From: Stratiolaelaps scimitus
Taxonomy: Eukaryota; Arthropoda; Arachnida; Mesostigmata; Laelapidae
Length of the DNA: 64,000 bases
Assembly (NCBI GenBank): GCA_019614645.1
Contig: JABWDB010000021.1
Location: 2,790,001-2,854,000, forward strand
Direction of reading: 5' to 3'
Part shown: one piece after another, positions 49,531 to 62,089 of the stretch
Layout: every line of letters starts with the position of its first letter
How positions within the stretch are numbered: the stretch's first letter is position 1
Translations under genes and position numbers: made by a program
The notes under the pieces: generated by a model
What the model was told of the DNA's origin: nothing
Seen by the model: only the letters and a program-made list of their open reading frames with translations
The model's database searches: none

Positions 49531-50142
49531 GGACGTTGCTCAGCAGAGAGCTACCCAGCCAATTGGATTGGCCGAAAACTGAGAAGTGTCTAAAAGATGA
49601 GAAAAGAACCTGTGGACGTGTGGGTATGACCTTCCATCTATCGGAGCGTAAGAGTTGCACGAAGAGTTGCACTACAAGTGGTAGCCTGCACGTAGGGATG
49701 TTGCCCGATTAACGAAAGGTATCTACAAACTTTGTCAACAACTGTGACAACAACACACCAATGACAACAACATCACACCTACACGTACGGAAGAAAATTG
49801 AATGGCAGCAGCCAACGGCAAAGCGTTGTTACTAAAAAAAGCACTGAATGTACTCCCGTACCGTAGAATAGAATCATATTATAGAATACATATATTTTTT
49901 ATGGGTGGTTTCGGGAACGCGTAATGCACATGCGTGACAAAACAGCCTCTTGCCACCTAGTGTGAAACTCATTAAAACCCGTCCCCCCCACCCCTAGTTG
50001 GTTTGGAACGACGTAAGCAATACTTCGAAGCAACGGGTATTGAAGCTCTAATCTCCCGTCATCCCACCCTCCAGGGGTGCGCCATCAGCCTCGGTGCTAT
50101 CAATGGCTGTGTCTCCCCTTATCCCTCCCCTTTGTGATCCGG
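49531..50142. other. Region containing the probable 3' UTR of the retroelement
   Basis: From about 49980 to 50142 the sequence is C-rich on the plus strand and continuous in texture with the retroelement remnant, so it is probably its 3' untranslated region. No poly(A) tail or target-site duplication is evident. The rest (49531-49980) shows nothing. Confidence 0.35.
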
Positions 50143-51214
50143 CTACCGAGTTATGGCTCTCCCCCCGTGGTCAGCGCTGAAGCGCGCCCGTCGAACCTTG
50201 TCAAGCTCCTCCTTGACCTGCATGATGTCCCCAAACCAGCCGGAGACCTCTTCCCACGCGTCGCGGGAACTCGTCATATGCCTCTTCATCTGCCTAATTG
50301 TCTTGCCTCTGATCGCAGTAGGGCGCCTGCTCCTCGGGTCAGCCAGCGCTGTGCACTCGAGAAGGGTGTGTTCGACCCCGTCGGTCCTGCCGCTGACGCA
50401 GAGAACGCATATGTCCATGTGCGCTTTGTCGATCTTGACCATATAGGTCTGGAACTGGCCATGTCCGGTCAGTATCTGCGCTGTCCAGTAGGTCATCTCC
50501 CCACCCGGCCGGTCGTACCAATCTCGCAACACAGGGATAAGCTCCTTGGTCCATCGGCCTCTTCCGTTGTCGGGCTGTCTACTCCACTCGTTCTGCCACT
50601 TTTGCAGTGTTGCCCTGCGAGCCTCTATGAGATCTAGATCGCCGTCCATAAGTTGCTCTGGACGCTCCCCAGCCAGGAGATCCCACGGCGGGACGCTAGC
50701 CAAAACCAACAGGGCATCCGTGGACACCGTGCGATAGGCTCATGCAAACCTAATCGCCAGGACTCGCTGAGCTGACCTCGTGTTGGCCCCGAACCTTAGT
50801 GCCACCCCACCCCAGACCGGGGAGGCGTAGAGAGCCATGGACTCCGCGACGAGCGCCATCAGTCGGCGTTTCTCCTCGGACGCACCTCCTACCCTAGGTA
50901 CAATCATAGCCAAATTGGCCGATACGCCCGCCACTTTTTTTTGTGACCAGGGCGATGTGAGGCCGATCAGAAAGGCCTTGGTTCAGTTGGACTCCTAGAT
51001 ATCTAGCCTCCCTTTTGACCCGTATAGGGTGGCCCTCTAAATGGAGCTCCAAGTCTCCCACTCTCTTCCTTTCTGTCAGGAACACCGCCTCAGTCTTCGT
51101 CGGCGCGACGTTCAGGTGGTGGTCTACCATCCACTCCGTCACTCTGGCTAAAGCTTCCTCGAGCAACGAGAGCAAGGTCCTACGGCGGTTCTTCGCGAAC
51201 ATAGCTGTGAACTT
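50143..51214 (-). pseudogene. Decayed R1/Jockey-type non-LTR retrotransposon, RT C-terminal part
   Basis: The remnant encodes the thumb side of a LINE reverse transcriptase and its C-terminal domain. Residues from 51202 down match the segment just after the missing YADD active site: VTEWMVDHHLNVAPTKTEAV, then RYLGVQLN. After this comes the region with LYASPVWGGVA and the conserved AYRTVSTDALLVLASVPP. A C-terminal zinc knuckle follows, with pattern C-x2-C-x9-H-x4-C (CVLC...EHTLLEC). Palm, endonuclease and ORF1 are absent, as expected from 5' truncation during target-primed insertion. It is broken by a frameshift at an eight-base A/T run (50935-50942) and an in-frame TGA at 50740-50742. The latter stands where relatives have a Ser-type codon before AYRT. 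It ends in TAA or a similar stop near 50143. Clade assignment between R1 and Jockey is by motif only. Confidence 0.85.
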
Positions 51215-54200
51215 CTTCTAAGCGGCACAGTGATGTTCAAGTTATACTTTATGATACTATTTCGGGCTATGTGTTATGTTAAGCTTATAGATATTGCGTG
51301 TAGTTCATCATTAGCAACTGATAAGTATCCATTATTGCATCGCTCCAAAATCCTATGAGCTCTACAAGCTACTAAAGGAATATATCTACAAGCAGAGGAA
51401 CGGTGGAACACATCTAGTTAGAACTATCTTATGGATAATCTTTGGTTCAAATTCTGGAAAAACGAGGCAGGTGGTTGGGATTCGGTATGCGAGTCCTGGT
51501 ATCATCGTATGTGCCGCAGCGAAGCGTCCGAGTATCACCAAGTGATAGATATGTCTACTGATAGACAACACGGGGTTAGGTATTCTATAGATGATGATTC
51601 TATCGGTCACGTGCGATCCTCGATCCAAACATCTGAAGCTTCTCGCTATTTATCAGTGCAATCAATCGGGCCACAGAGTTGATTTGTGAACACGAAAACC
51701 CAACTCCCCGAAGACACATTAGCATTGCTATAAAACAGAAGGAAATTCCACCTAAATAAATCCTTTGCGGGGGGTGGTGGATATACATCAGTTAAATTGA
51801 ATACAGACATCACGCAAACCATCGGCACCGTTCCCAACTGCAACTCAGAGATATCACAGCTGCACGAAATTTTAGTTGCACTGTTGCCTGGCATATGTTA
51901 TGGACATTCATGCGGCGTTCCACCGAATCACCATCGTTCGCCATATAATCTTCGTTTTTCCAAAATTCAATAGAGGAGGATTCAGGAAACCCCAACTTAT
52001 GACCGTGTCCGCCTATGGAACGTTTGGGGAGAGGGAGACATGGGGGTCAAGTCGTCGTCCCGAAGTTTGTCTAACGGTATCCTGACGGTGATCGATAATC
52101 AAACTATTTTGCTGCATATCCAGCTAATTATAGTACTGGATAGTATGATAGCATTATTCATTGGATTAGTGGTGCCACTCTAGATCGACACAATCAGCTG
52201 AACGGACTTTGAAGACAAAGAAGGCATTATACAACACAAACAAACAGAGATCGATGTCGTTCCAAATATTATCGTTAGTTTTAATTAGCGCGCATTGATA
52301 TCATACATGCAATTCTAAACGTCGGTGAGGAAGTAAACTACAGGTGGTATTATGGAATGGTCAGACTTTTAACACGATTCCTATTGACGTGAGCTAATTG
52401 TTGTACCAGAGAATTGATTATAAATTAAATGTGTTTTTTTACGCAGATGTCACATGTACAACATTCGTGCTTTCCGTAGAAATGGTGGATGGGGATATAT
52501 GAATGTTTTCATTTGAATTTCTATTGAACACTGCAATGCTAAAGTGAACACTGCACTGGATTTTCCGCCACTTGCAGGCTAGATATATTTAAAGGTCACC
52601 TTGGAAATTAACACAGTGAGTATAGTCGGTCTTGTTAGTTAATGATGTTTTTATGGGCAACGCCGCGTTAAAAACATTTATAGGCTACCTAAATAATTGT
52701 AGTTGGACAAAAAAAACGGAAAAATTACGAGAATCTATAAAAAAAACATTTTGAATTAATGTATAAACACTGATTCCTCAAAAATGACACGGATACCGCC
52801 TCTTATCATATACATGTATATGCTTATACACACACACTCGCACAAATATGTATATTATTATATAAAATAAATAGTGACGCAATTGGGATGGCCGTTATGG
52901 TTTCGAGGCGATGGCACACATATATATATATATATATGTATATGTCACATGTGTCGTGTTATTAGGTGTATCGGCATTTGAAAATTGCGTTTTAGAAAAT
53001 TTTTCCTCAACCCAAATACCCATCAAAGACAGATACCAACGTTCAGCTATCTAACACATACCAAATGGTTATCGTGTCTCGCTGCTGGATGTAAAGCTTG
53101 GTTAGATTGGTTACTTTTCTCAACTAACAGGCATATCTGTCCGTGTAGGACGATAATATTATCTGAAGGAATGCCAATCTGCCTTTTTTTATATATATAT
53201 ATATATATGTATATATATAGTATATATTTTTTTGCAATACTATACAACACTAGACATAAATAAATAAATACATAATGCTTGTATTGATGATAGTGTGGAC
53301 CGATAAACGCCTGAATCCCAACACATCGCCCCCAAGTGACGACCAATCCCGTGAATCATGGTTATGTTGAATTCAATACGATGTGGCTCGATTCTTATGC
53401 GAATGTCTTCCGTTTCATGTTGTAACGTCGCCGCCGCCGACGCCGACAGATTTTCGTGTTCGGTTCCGAACCTCATTGAACTGTTCGCCTTTTTCTACGA
53501 CGTTTTTGTTGTTGTTCAATTGACGAAAAGCAGCAAAATTTGCAGCCTGTTACATAAACTGGCGCTCCTCGTTCGAATTACAAAGGAATCGCAGGTAGAG
53601 CAGCAGTCGATTGATTTGACGTCCTGCCGCCTTTTGAAGATTTCATCACACACAAAAGGATATTAAATGCGTATAACGTTACTGCATAAATCACTTTGCG
53701 GAGATTTTCTCAATGTTCACTATAATTTTCACCATAAATTAAGCGGGATCAGAGTTTCGTGGACGACAACGGATGGTATAGAGAGTTCGATCAGTGGCCG
53801 TCAACAATTGGAGAAAGAAACCCGCGGTATAAAGAAAAAATAAAAGACGAATGTGCCCGCTGGCTGTTACAGAAGATAGTTAAACAAAACCGACAAATAT
53901 AGATTTATATATATATATATATATATATATACACGAGCGGAGCAAGCCTATAAATTAACGCTTAGAATTATTTTATGGACAAGCGAAGCAGAAACCTCCA
54001 CTGAGGCCGGTACTGCCGGGACGGTGTGTACTGTATCGCCCCGGCAGATGGCAAGTGCAACCTGCTCGTAAGTGTAGCAAGAGTTAGCATTGTTAACATG
54101 TCCACTACATAGAACATCTTGGTTAATTTAAGGTAACTAGTACACTAGTTAAATTTTGTAACAAATGAGAAAAACAGAATTGCTTAGCCTCATTAGGCTG

Positions 54201-57200
54201 CGAGTTCCGAATCCCGATGGCAACAGTATTTCGCTTCAGAAAGTCTCGAGTAAATGATTTTGCAAATTTCGGAATAGTTAAGTATATAACACATTTGAGT
54301 TCAACATGAGTGCCAATGGAAACAAGTTTATTTCCAAGGTGATTTAATTAAATATTCATTCACCTATAAATATATCCCTATGGTCTGTGTTCCCGATACA
54401 CATGAGTACATTTCAGCTTAGGGTTTCCTGATATTGTCATATGCTTCGTCCATTAACGCTTTGATTTGGCAGATGACACAAGCCTTGTTGAAAGGGCTCT
54501 CCATTTAATCACACCCCATATTAGTAAATTGATTGGGATTTGGTCTGGTCATAGCTAGATATAATAGTTATATCTCCTATATTTTTGAGATCTGTATTAA
54601 CCATATGTATTCAAAAATAGACGACCTTTCGGTGCTTCGACTATAAACCTACTTTTGCAGAGGTATTGGCGCAGAAGTGGTAGCCTTTATAAACAAAGAT
54701 AACTCACCGTTTAGGGTGAGTCGATTTTACGGCAAGGCTTAAATACTGTATAAAAGAGGTCAGCAGCTGTGAAACAGAAGTGCAAATTGCGCCGTGGACA
54801 TTTCTATGAAATATCTAAACATATAATTGAGTCGTTAGCTATCTATGTGAGACCACGATACATGAATACATCTCCCCTCAGTGGATTACATACCATTTGT
54901 GTTGTAGCTTGCGTTGAAATTGGATTCAGGGACCCAACGTTCAGCATTCGTGCAAATGTTGTACTGCCGTTGCTGCTGCTGCTGTTACTGTATCCTATGA
55001 GTTACGTCGTTGCTGAGCCACTGAGCTGCCGCACTAAGTTTTGTTTTATGAAAAGTGGCGTCACGTTCTAACAATATAGACATACTTTACTCAGCTTTGG
55101 TTGCGTTTCTTCTTTCTGCTTGTTAGAGTTTTTGGCAGCTATTTTTTTTTCTCATTCCGTTGCTAGTCGCAGTTACAGTAGTAGCCTTTTTCTGGTAGGA
55201 GGACTCAGCAGAAGGACAACACATTCGTAACGGAGAAAGGCAACGGCAACAGCAGCAGCAGCAACGCGTGCAGATGGAGATCCCATGTAAATTTTGGCTT
55301 AATTCGAACGGTCACCGCATCCGTCGCATGAGAGCAAAGAGAGATTCGGCACAAGAGAGCTTCAGAAATGTAAGACGCCTTCATTATCTAATCATATGCA
55401 TCATTAATGGGTCAAGGGAACAGACTACAAAAGTAGGAGAGGGAGAGAGAGAGAGAGATAAACGAGAATAGAAGAGAAGCCACCGTAGTCGCTGCGTAGG
55501 TAGTGGGAAGAAGGGCTCACCTACTCATCAAACTGGCCAGTTGTCTATGAGAATACGTCAGACAATTTTCTTTTACAGCTGAGTTCGCGCTCCACTGTCT
55601 ACTTCCACGGCGGGCGCTAGGTTAGAAAATCCGCTTCAGCGCATCTCTCATTGTGTCACTTGGTAGCCAGTCAAGCAAGCTGCTACATTTTGAATAGCAG
55701 ATGATTTACCAGGCAATGTAGGCGTGCCTACCGACTTGCTGCCCTGTCGCCTTGGCCAGTGCTGCTTTCGAGCCTGATATAATATCTATTTCGTCTCTAT
55801 TGGATATCTCTAGAACTTTGGACAAGTATTTTAGAACCCGCTCCCAGCTGGGTAAGTTCTATTGACGTGGTGAAGATCACTGAACAGTCTACTGCAGATG
55901 CGATATTTCTGCCGTTTGTATTTACTCAAATTATGAGCGTTAATTTGCTAGGGGGGCAGTGGAGACAGAGTAACCCGACAACGATTTCCGACTGACATCA
56001 GCAAAATGTATTAATATAATATGAATAAATTGACTACGGCGTCTATCAGATTTGCTAGAACAACCGTTCAGGTTTAACAAAATGAGCTCTCCTAAGAGGC
56101 GTGAACGAAACCCGTAGGATCAGTCTATTAATAATAGATCTCTGGTCGAATATGAATAATTGGTTACCGGGTTGACTTGTAATACATCGTAGACGTGCAT
56201 CCAATTTAACAAGAAGCAGGCAAGCTTGCAAAGCAGGAGAAACGCCAATGCAACAGAATAACTGTAGAAATATTGAGAATGAAATAGTGTCCTAGCGATG
56301 TCGAGTTGCGCGCAGACGTCACCGAGATAACATTCAGACGGTGTCTAGACGTCGAAAAATCTCATACATGTTAAGTGCGCCAAAGATTTACGATGGGAGA
56401 GAGTTAAGTGTATCAAGTTGAACTAGACGAAATACTACAGGTGGCAGGAGCTAGCACGTGTGCAAAATGAGGTGTGGATGGCAACACTTGAACACGACTG
56501 ATGATAATGAGTATGCGTCTAGACATACTCATTCTAAAAGCAAGCATTTATGCAAATTCGGCCTATGTCAGTCTGTCATCAGTATCTCGCGAAACAGCGA
56601 GTTTTTGGTGCTGAGGAAAATTGGATTTCGGATCTCTCGCTCGTCTGTATGTATTAGATTCGAGCATTAGTTCGTTGTTTGGGTTGTCTAGTGCTTCACA
56701 GATCGGGACTATGGAACAAACGCCAATTTTTTCCTTCTAACACATCGCTGATCATAGGAATATTCTCGACTACGCCTGAAAGTGAAATTGTAATACGCTG
56801 TTAAAATGATTAACCAGTAAAAGCTAAACAATTCGGAAGCAGAATTTCAACGCTGCTTGTTGTTCTCGTTGTTGTTACTGATTCGGATTTTCCACATGAA
56901 GATTTGTACTTAATTGTATGCTACACATTGTCCTAATATTATTATTATTACTATTATTAATAAAAATGCATAGCCTATGCTGCGAATATGTTGTGAATAT
57001 AGTTGTTACTACCCCACTGCCGTTAAAATCAGAACCGATAATACCCGTGGCGGGTGTAAAATCCAATATTTTTTTCTTTTTTTTTTGGAGATCACGGGAA
57101 TGCCTGATGCGTATGCGCGCTGAATGGTCCATCGATGAACAGCACCAGTATGGAATTTTCAAACCCACTAAGTCCACGTACCCCTCCCCGATTCAGATGG

Positions 57201-59667
57201 CTCGAAACGCTTAGCACATTATTTCGACTGTTTCATCTGAGCGGTCATACAGTCACACAGAGTAAAATTCAGTCTAGGGTATATTTACGAAATAATAAAC
57301 TTTATACAAGAGTCAATGTACGTGTAATCTTTATTTCTGTTAGGGCTTGTGAAGCAATATACATTACAGCACCGGTCATAAATCTACAATTGTCTACCCG
57401 ATGAACATGGCTAGCCGGTGCTTTGTCGTCATCCACAGTTCAATTACTTGTGCACCTTATTCCGAATATAATTACTGTTTGCCACACAAACACAGCGCAA
57501 TCAGAATACGCTGCCAACGAATTGCATGCCTATATTTAGTATTGCGGCCCATATCATAGCTCGGCTTGATTTTCTTCGTCGTCTTTCTTATCAACAATGA
57601 GATTAATGTCAAAACTGAAATTCATTCGACGACATTCAAACGAAGGCATCGACGGGAGTATCTTGATCTTCTTCGCGGTCTTCTCGGCCGATTCATCCTT
57701 CTCGGCGTCATCTTCATCTCGATGACGAAACAGAAAAATAAAAAACGCCGATGAAGACGGCGATGATGAGGCAATATCATCTGAATCTGTTCCACATTTC
57801 CTATCAAAAAAAGAAAAAAGAAGAACGCATGCACACAGTCAAATCGACACAGACCGACACCGCAAAGGTCTCTACGCGAAGGAGTCGACGGCAACAGTGA
57901 CAACAACTCGATGTGTCTACTTCGAGAAGAGGTTCAAGCGAGGGAGGGGCGGATAGAACGTATCCATCCGAGAAGGGAATAATATCACCGTCAGCTGAAG
58001 ACTGATCAAATCTCTAATTAGTGATGTCGGCCCGTAGCAGGAGCATCCACAGCCCTGGGCCAGGTAGCAGCTGCAGCGGTTGTGGCGGCGGCGGCGGCAG
58101 CAGCAGCAGCGGCAACGCACAAGCTACGCATCGCTAGCAATCGGCAATCGGCGACAGGTTAAATTGACGCGTTTCCCAATGATCTACTTATCTTCATGTT
58201 GCGTCGGCGCCATTGCCTGTCTTCGACGACGAGTCGGATATCGGCACACAGCAACGACAACATTAATGTCACTTTGCCAACGGCGGTTGTAGTTGCAGAT
58301 GCTGGAGAGTAGAGGAAATTAAATCGAACTAAGAACTCATGGCTATCAAGCGAACGGCGAACGCGAAATATCGGCGGCGACGACGACGACGACATGCAGA
58401 TTTGAGCTTCAATCTTCAGTTTCTGTGACTTGCATTTGATCCTTTGCTAAAAAGTAGTTCTCTCTCTCTCTCCCCCTCCCTGTGTCTGTCTCATTGGCGA
58501 GCGCGTTCCGTAAACGTAATTTGTCGTCGACATGGGTACAGCAGTGAACAAATATAGCTTCGTAGATTGATTGTCAATATAGACAAGAACCTTATCGATA
58601 CAAGCAGACTGCATCTCCGTTATAGTCTGCGTATGTTTTCTGTACTAACCAGTCGGAAGGATCATTGCCAATTCAAGTCTAATTTGCAGCTGGTCGTCTA
58701 CTCTCGTCTGTTCGGGATAGCAGATCTGTCGTGCTTTTAGGAAATAATGGCGCCGGATCCGTGTCCCAGCATCTATCCCAGTATTCAACTTAGATATTAT
58801 ATACGGATACTTTGGTGTAATAACTGATGAAAAGCTCTATTTCGCAGCTTGATATTGTTCATTTGTGTTTTCAGTGAGTAAAAGCTTAGCTTTGTCCCTG
58901 TTACCGCTTAAAATAGCTAGCAGTTTCGAAACGTTCTATATCGTGGCATATATACTTCAGTTTTCTGCATAAATATTTCCAAAGGTATTCCAATCATATG
59001 CCAAACGATCTCTAACTCCTACCTCTCTCGACAGAAACCAGCTTCATTGTACAGAATTTTAAGTCATTCGGGATTCATAACGCTGATTGCACATAAGCTC
59101 TTCCATAGAAGAAAAATATAAGAACCGCCCTTGTAAAAAATGGCTGATGATTGATGCGGAAATAAAATCACTCTCTTACATCATCAAAATGAGGCAAGTT
59201 GGCCTCCGTTAGTCAACGCGAAAGCTCAAAACTAGGATTGTGCCATCTGGTCAAACGAACCTGACGATAGCGAATTATTCAAGCTTGCTGTGTCAAATCA
59301 ATAATGAAATTTAACAACGGAAATGCCGATGTCTGCAGCTGTACTCAACTTTGGAATATATTGTAACTTCGAAGTCGACATCATTAATGTGATTCCCTGC
59401 TCTGTGTTTGCCTAGGTGACAATTTTAACTTAGAACATTTTCAATATATTTCAATATCCCGGGTGTGAGTCTTTTCTGTCAGCTGAGTTGCGATTCTCAG
59501 CCTGCAGAACATATGGCCACAGGTTACTTTGTTGGGTATTCATATAATCTGAAATAATTCCTCTTCGTTACGTGCTCGGTACGACGAATTCTAATAGGTA
59601 TCCATCCATCTACCTCTGCAAGCACAACTATAGGATTGCGTACATCTCCACTTAAGGTTCAAATAAC
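51215..59667. other. Long non-genic stretch
   Basis: No supported gene. A pair of related segments in opposite orientation lies at about 51447-51495 and 51920-51972. TA tracts lie at 52919-52944, 53191-53219 and 53906-53932. CTG/CAG runs lie near 54973-54992 and 55246-55264, and an AG run at 55439-55460. The 52100-54760 part is AT-rich and bare. A GGC/CAG pocket at 58080-58130 and a CGA run near 58375-58394 drive arginine-rich or cysteine-rich open frames in 57620-58400. None has a domain. Confidence 0.45.
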
Positions 59668-59997
59668 CTAAATTTGGGAATAAGCGATTTCCAGATTCCA
59701 CATGGCACTTTCCTTCAAATCTGCTCCTACATCGACATATACAGAAATAATGACTTGTAGATACATTCGTCCTGGTCTACTTTTAAATAACACACCAAAT
59801 AGAATTGTCAATGCTTCTGCATGTATGCCGGCACGAGCGGCGCTCGTTGGATCGATAAAGACCTCAGATCTTTGGTGTCGCGTGAGCCGCATTCTGACAG
59901 CAAAAAGTGACAAGCACTGCAACGTTGAACACATTGACCATCCCATCCTGTCAAGGGTTGACAATTTGACAAAAATATTGAAGCGAATCACCACCAA
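59668..59997 (-). CDS. Candidate terminal exon of a two-exon gene, unrecognised
   Basis: A pyrimidine-rich run ending CTACCGCAG at 59998 is a good acceptor. It is followed in phase 0 by 109 codons and a stop (59668-59670). The peptide is non-repetitive, with an amphipathic beginning (FNIFVKLSTLDRMGW), a basic middle (RMRLTRHQRSE) and a hydrophobic stretch with TILFGVLF and MYLQVIISVYVDVG. No family is recognised. A phase-0 donor ends the open frame at 60526, so the two could form one gene of about 158 residues with a 528-bp intron. The plus strand is also open here (59702-60019, starting ATG with a CAG acceptor shortly before it), so the strand is not secure. Confidence 0.3.
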   Translation of the reverse strand: MVVIRFNIFVKLSTLDRMGWSMCSTLQCLSLFAVRMRLTRHQRSEVFIDPTSAARAGIHAEALTILFGVLFKSRPGRMYLQVIISVYVDVGADLKESAMWNLEIAYSQI

Positions 59998-60450
59998 CTG
60001 CGGTAGCAATCGTAAATAGTAGAGAAGGTAGTGGTACCTATTTTTTCCCTGACCACAACAGCAAGTCAACATGACATCCAGCCTTCATATAACTCAATTA
60101 CAAGATTGTCGGCTAATGTACTGGAGAAATAAAAACAGTTTCACTTTTGCTGTTGGTAAATAATGCTTGTGGTAGGTACCGAAAGGTGCGTATCATCGGT
60201 GGTTGGCACAGCAGTGGAACGTTTATTTAATAGACTAGAGACGACTGATTTCATGTTTATATTTTCTGATGTTTATAATTGTGTGTGTCCCTATATTGCG
60301 ACATGCCTCCACGAATTCAGAGGAAGATGCCAAAAAAAAACCGAGATAATAGACAGTAGAGCTTCCGAAGAGGGAAGCCGATTCTACTGAAAACCACCGA
60401 ACGCCTTCACACAATTGGCATCTCATGACTTGTCTCGTTGGTCGGTCAAT

Positions 60451-60672
60451 TTAGGGTCTATGATCATTATTGCTTGACTCGCCTCTAATCGACGTGCGCT
60501 GGTCGTCGTTGAGTGCTCTCATTACGAAATTTCGTTGTCGTATCCATTTGTTCAACATTTCGCTTGTGTTCAATTTAGACCCATCGAACACAACCTCGAC
60601 ATTGGAGGAATCTAAAACATATATAATCTTATCCACAAAAATTACTTTTTCATTCAACTTTACCGCCGCCAT
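60451..60672 (-). CDS. Candidate first exon or small protein, unrecognised
   Basis: ATG at 60672 has a good context (AGAATGGCG) and an in-frame TGA four codons upstream. The 73-codon frame ends TAA at 60451. The peptide looks natural: EKVIFVDKIIYVLD then FDGSKLNTSEMLNKWIRQRN, with alternating hydrophobic and polar residues typical of strand-turn-helix folds, and a polar tail. A donor-like GTAATGAG at 60525 falls in phase 0 after 49 codons and would join the acceptor at 59998. If unspliced it is a 73-residue soluble protein. I do not recognise it, and no promoter or poly(A) signal is assignable. Confidence 0.35.
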   Translation of the reverse strand: MAAVKLNEKVIFVDKIIYVLDSSNVEVVFDGSKLNTSEMLNKWIRQRNFVMRALNDDQRTSIRGESSNNDHRP

Positions 60673-60785
60673 TCTAGTTAGTCAGGGACGCTTGCGTGTC
60701 ATTATTTAGTCGATCAATGAAGAAGAAAGTCACACTTTCAAGAAATGGGTTGCTCAAATTAATCTGCAGATATGTCCAGATGATT

Positions 60786-60811
60786 TACCACAGCATGTGC
60801 ATGCTGTGGTA
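60786..60811. repeat. Near-perfect 26-base palindrome
   Basis: Twelve-base arms (TACCACAGCATG and its complement) flank a two-base centre. Function is unknown. Confidence 0.75.
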
Positions 60812-61629
60812 GCTAATATTCTATGAGAAATTGCTATATTATCGACAGTTGCAATTTGCAATTACCAATCTGTTTTCAATAATTTTCAACCCACCTTCAT
60901 TTAGCGCTTATTGTCGCATTTCAAGTCTCGAGCAGACGTTCCAGTGCTTTGAAGCTACACACACATCTGGTTAATAATATTGCTTTAGAATTTGTCACAG
61001 GTTATTGAACTCGTATTGGATAAACGGATTGGTCTAGTGATGGATTTCTCCTCGGATAGTTGCGAGAGATTATCAAACAGAATGTCCGATGGCTCTCTCA
61101 TCTCTGCTTAGCTTCCAGGAATAGTCTTTCTTTTTAGCGATGTGATAGTAGAAGTAGTACACGTATTCGTTCGTCTTCAATTGGCCTGGTTACCGTTGCG
61201 GTCAGTTCCAGGATTCCCGTATAAATTACAAAAAGCTGAAAACACATGTACGAGAGGTACACTAGAGCTTTAAGATGCGCCAGGTAAAGGTATAAATCTC
61301 AATTTTCATGATGTTGTGGAGAACGTTAATACTTGTAATATTTCATATCCTGATTACACATAATGAAAAAAAAACTGATAACGTATGTCACACATAATTG
61401 AATACATTATAAGCCTAATCAGTAATCTCTGTAGGGGCCAGCAAAGAGGGGGATTGATCTGACATTCGAGCGGAAGTGAATGTTGTCTATATAACTCACG
61501 CCAAACACACGATTTTTTTTTTACTGGTATCGGATAAATACATAATATAATTGCTCGTGTTACCTGACATCGTTGTCATTCGTCACATTTTAGCGAAGGT
61601 TATCATAACATTATCGTCTTTTTATACAG

Positions 61630-61630
<1 letters not shown>

Positions 61631-61674
<44 letters not shown>
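61631..61674. repeat. Long TA dinucleotide microsatellite
   Basis: Some twenty-two TA units with one G interruption near the start, the longest such tract in the window. Confidence 0.9.
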
Positions 61675-61675
<1 letters not shown>

Positions 61676-62089
61676 CGATACGTAGGGTAAGGTGAAGAAT
61701 GTAATGCTTCCTTAAATTTTGTTCGTTGTCTCGTGCCATAAAACACTGTGACATTCCCGCTGTCTGCCCATCTGCCATCGCTGATCAGGGGTAACGGCAG
61801 TGGCAGTGGTAGAAACAGCGACATACAACACAACCAGCAGCAGCAACATCAGCAGCAGTAGTGGTAATCTGAGCGCAGGGTTTCCATCTACCTGACTTCC
61901 CAACGCAGCATTACAACCAGGGACCTCCAGTAAGCCAGTACAATATTACAATTTTTTCCCCTTCTCTGGCAGTTCTTTTTTAAAAATTATGTGCGAGCCC
62001 TGATCACATTTGTAGCATCGCATAGCATTTGACAATTTTCCAGGTAAACGCGGTCGGTCGGTGACGGCTGCGCAGATGAAGAAGAGCAT

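Larger units (their letters stand above)
60673..62089. other. Non-genic stretch
   Basis: A 26-base near-palindrome lies at 60786-60811 and a long TA microsatellite at 61631-61674. CAG runs near 61839-61860 encode Leu runs on the minus strand. No domain-bearing frame. Confidence 0.45.

Noticed and set aside
50077..50737. Plus-strand frames of 97-186 codons opposite the retroelement
   Set aside because: Antisense shadows; the minus-strand frame carries the recognisable RT and zinc-knuckle motifs.
51850..51870. TATCACAGCTGC, resembling the start of miR-2 family miRNAs
   Set aside because: Only the first nine bases agree and no hairpin can be formed with flanking sequence.
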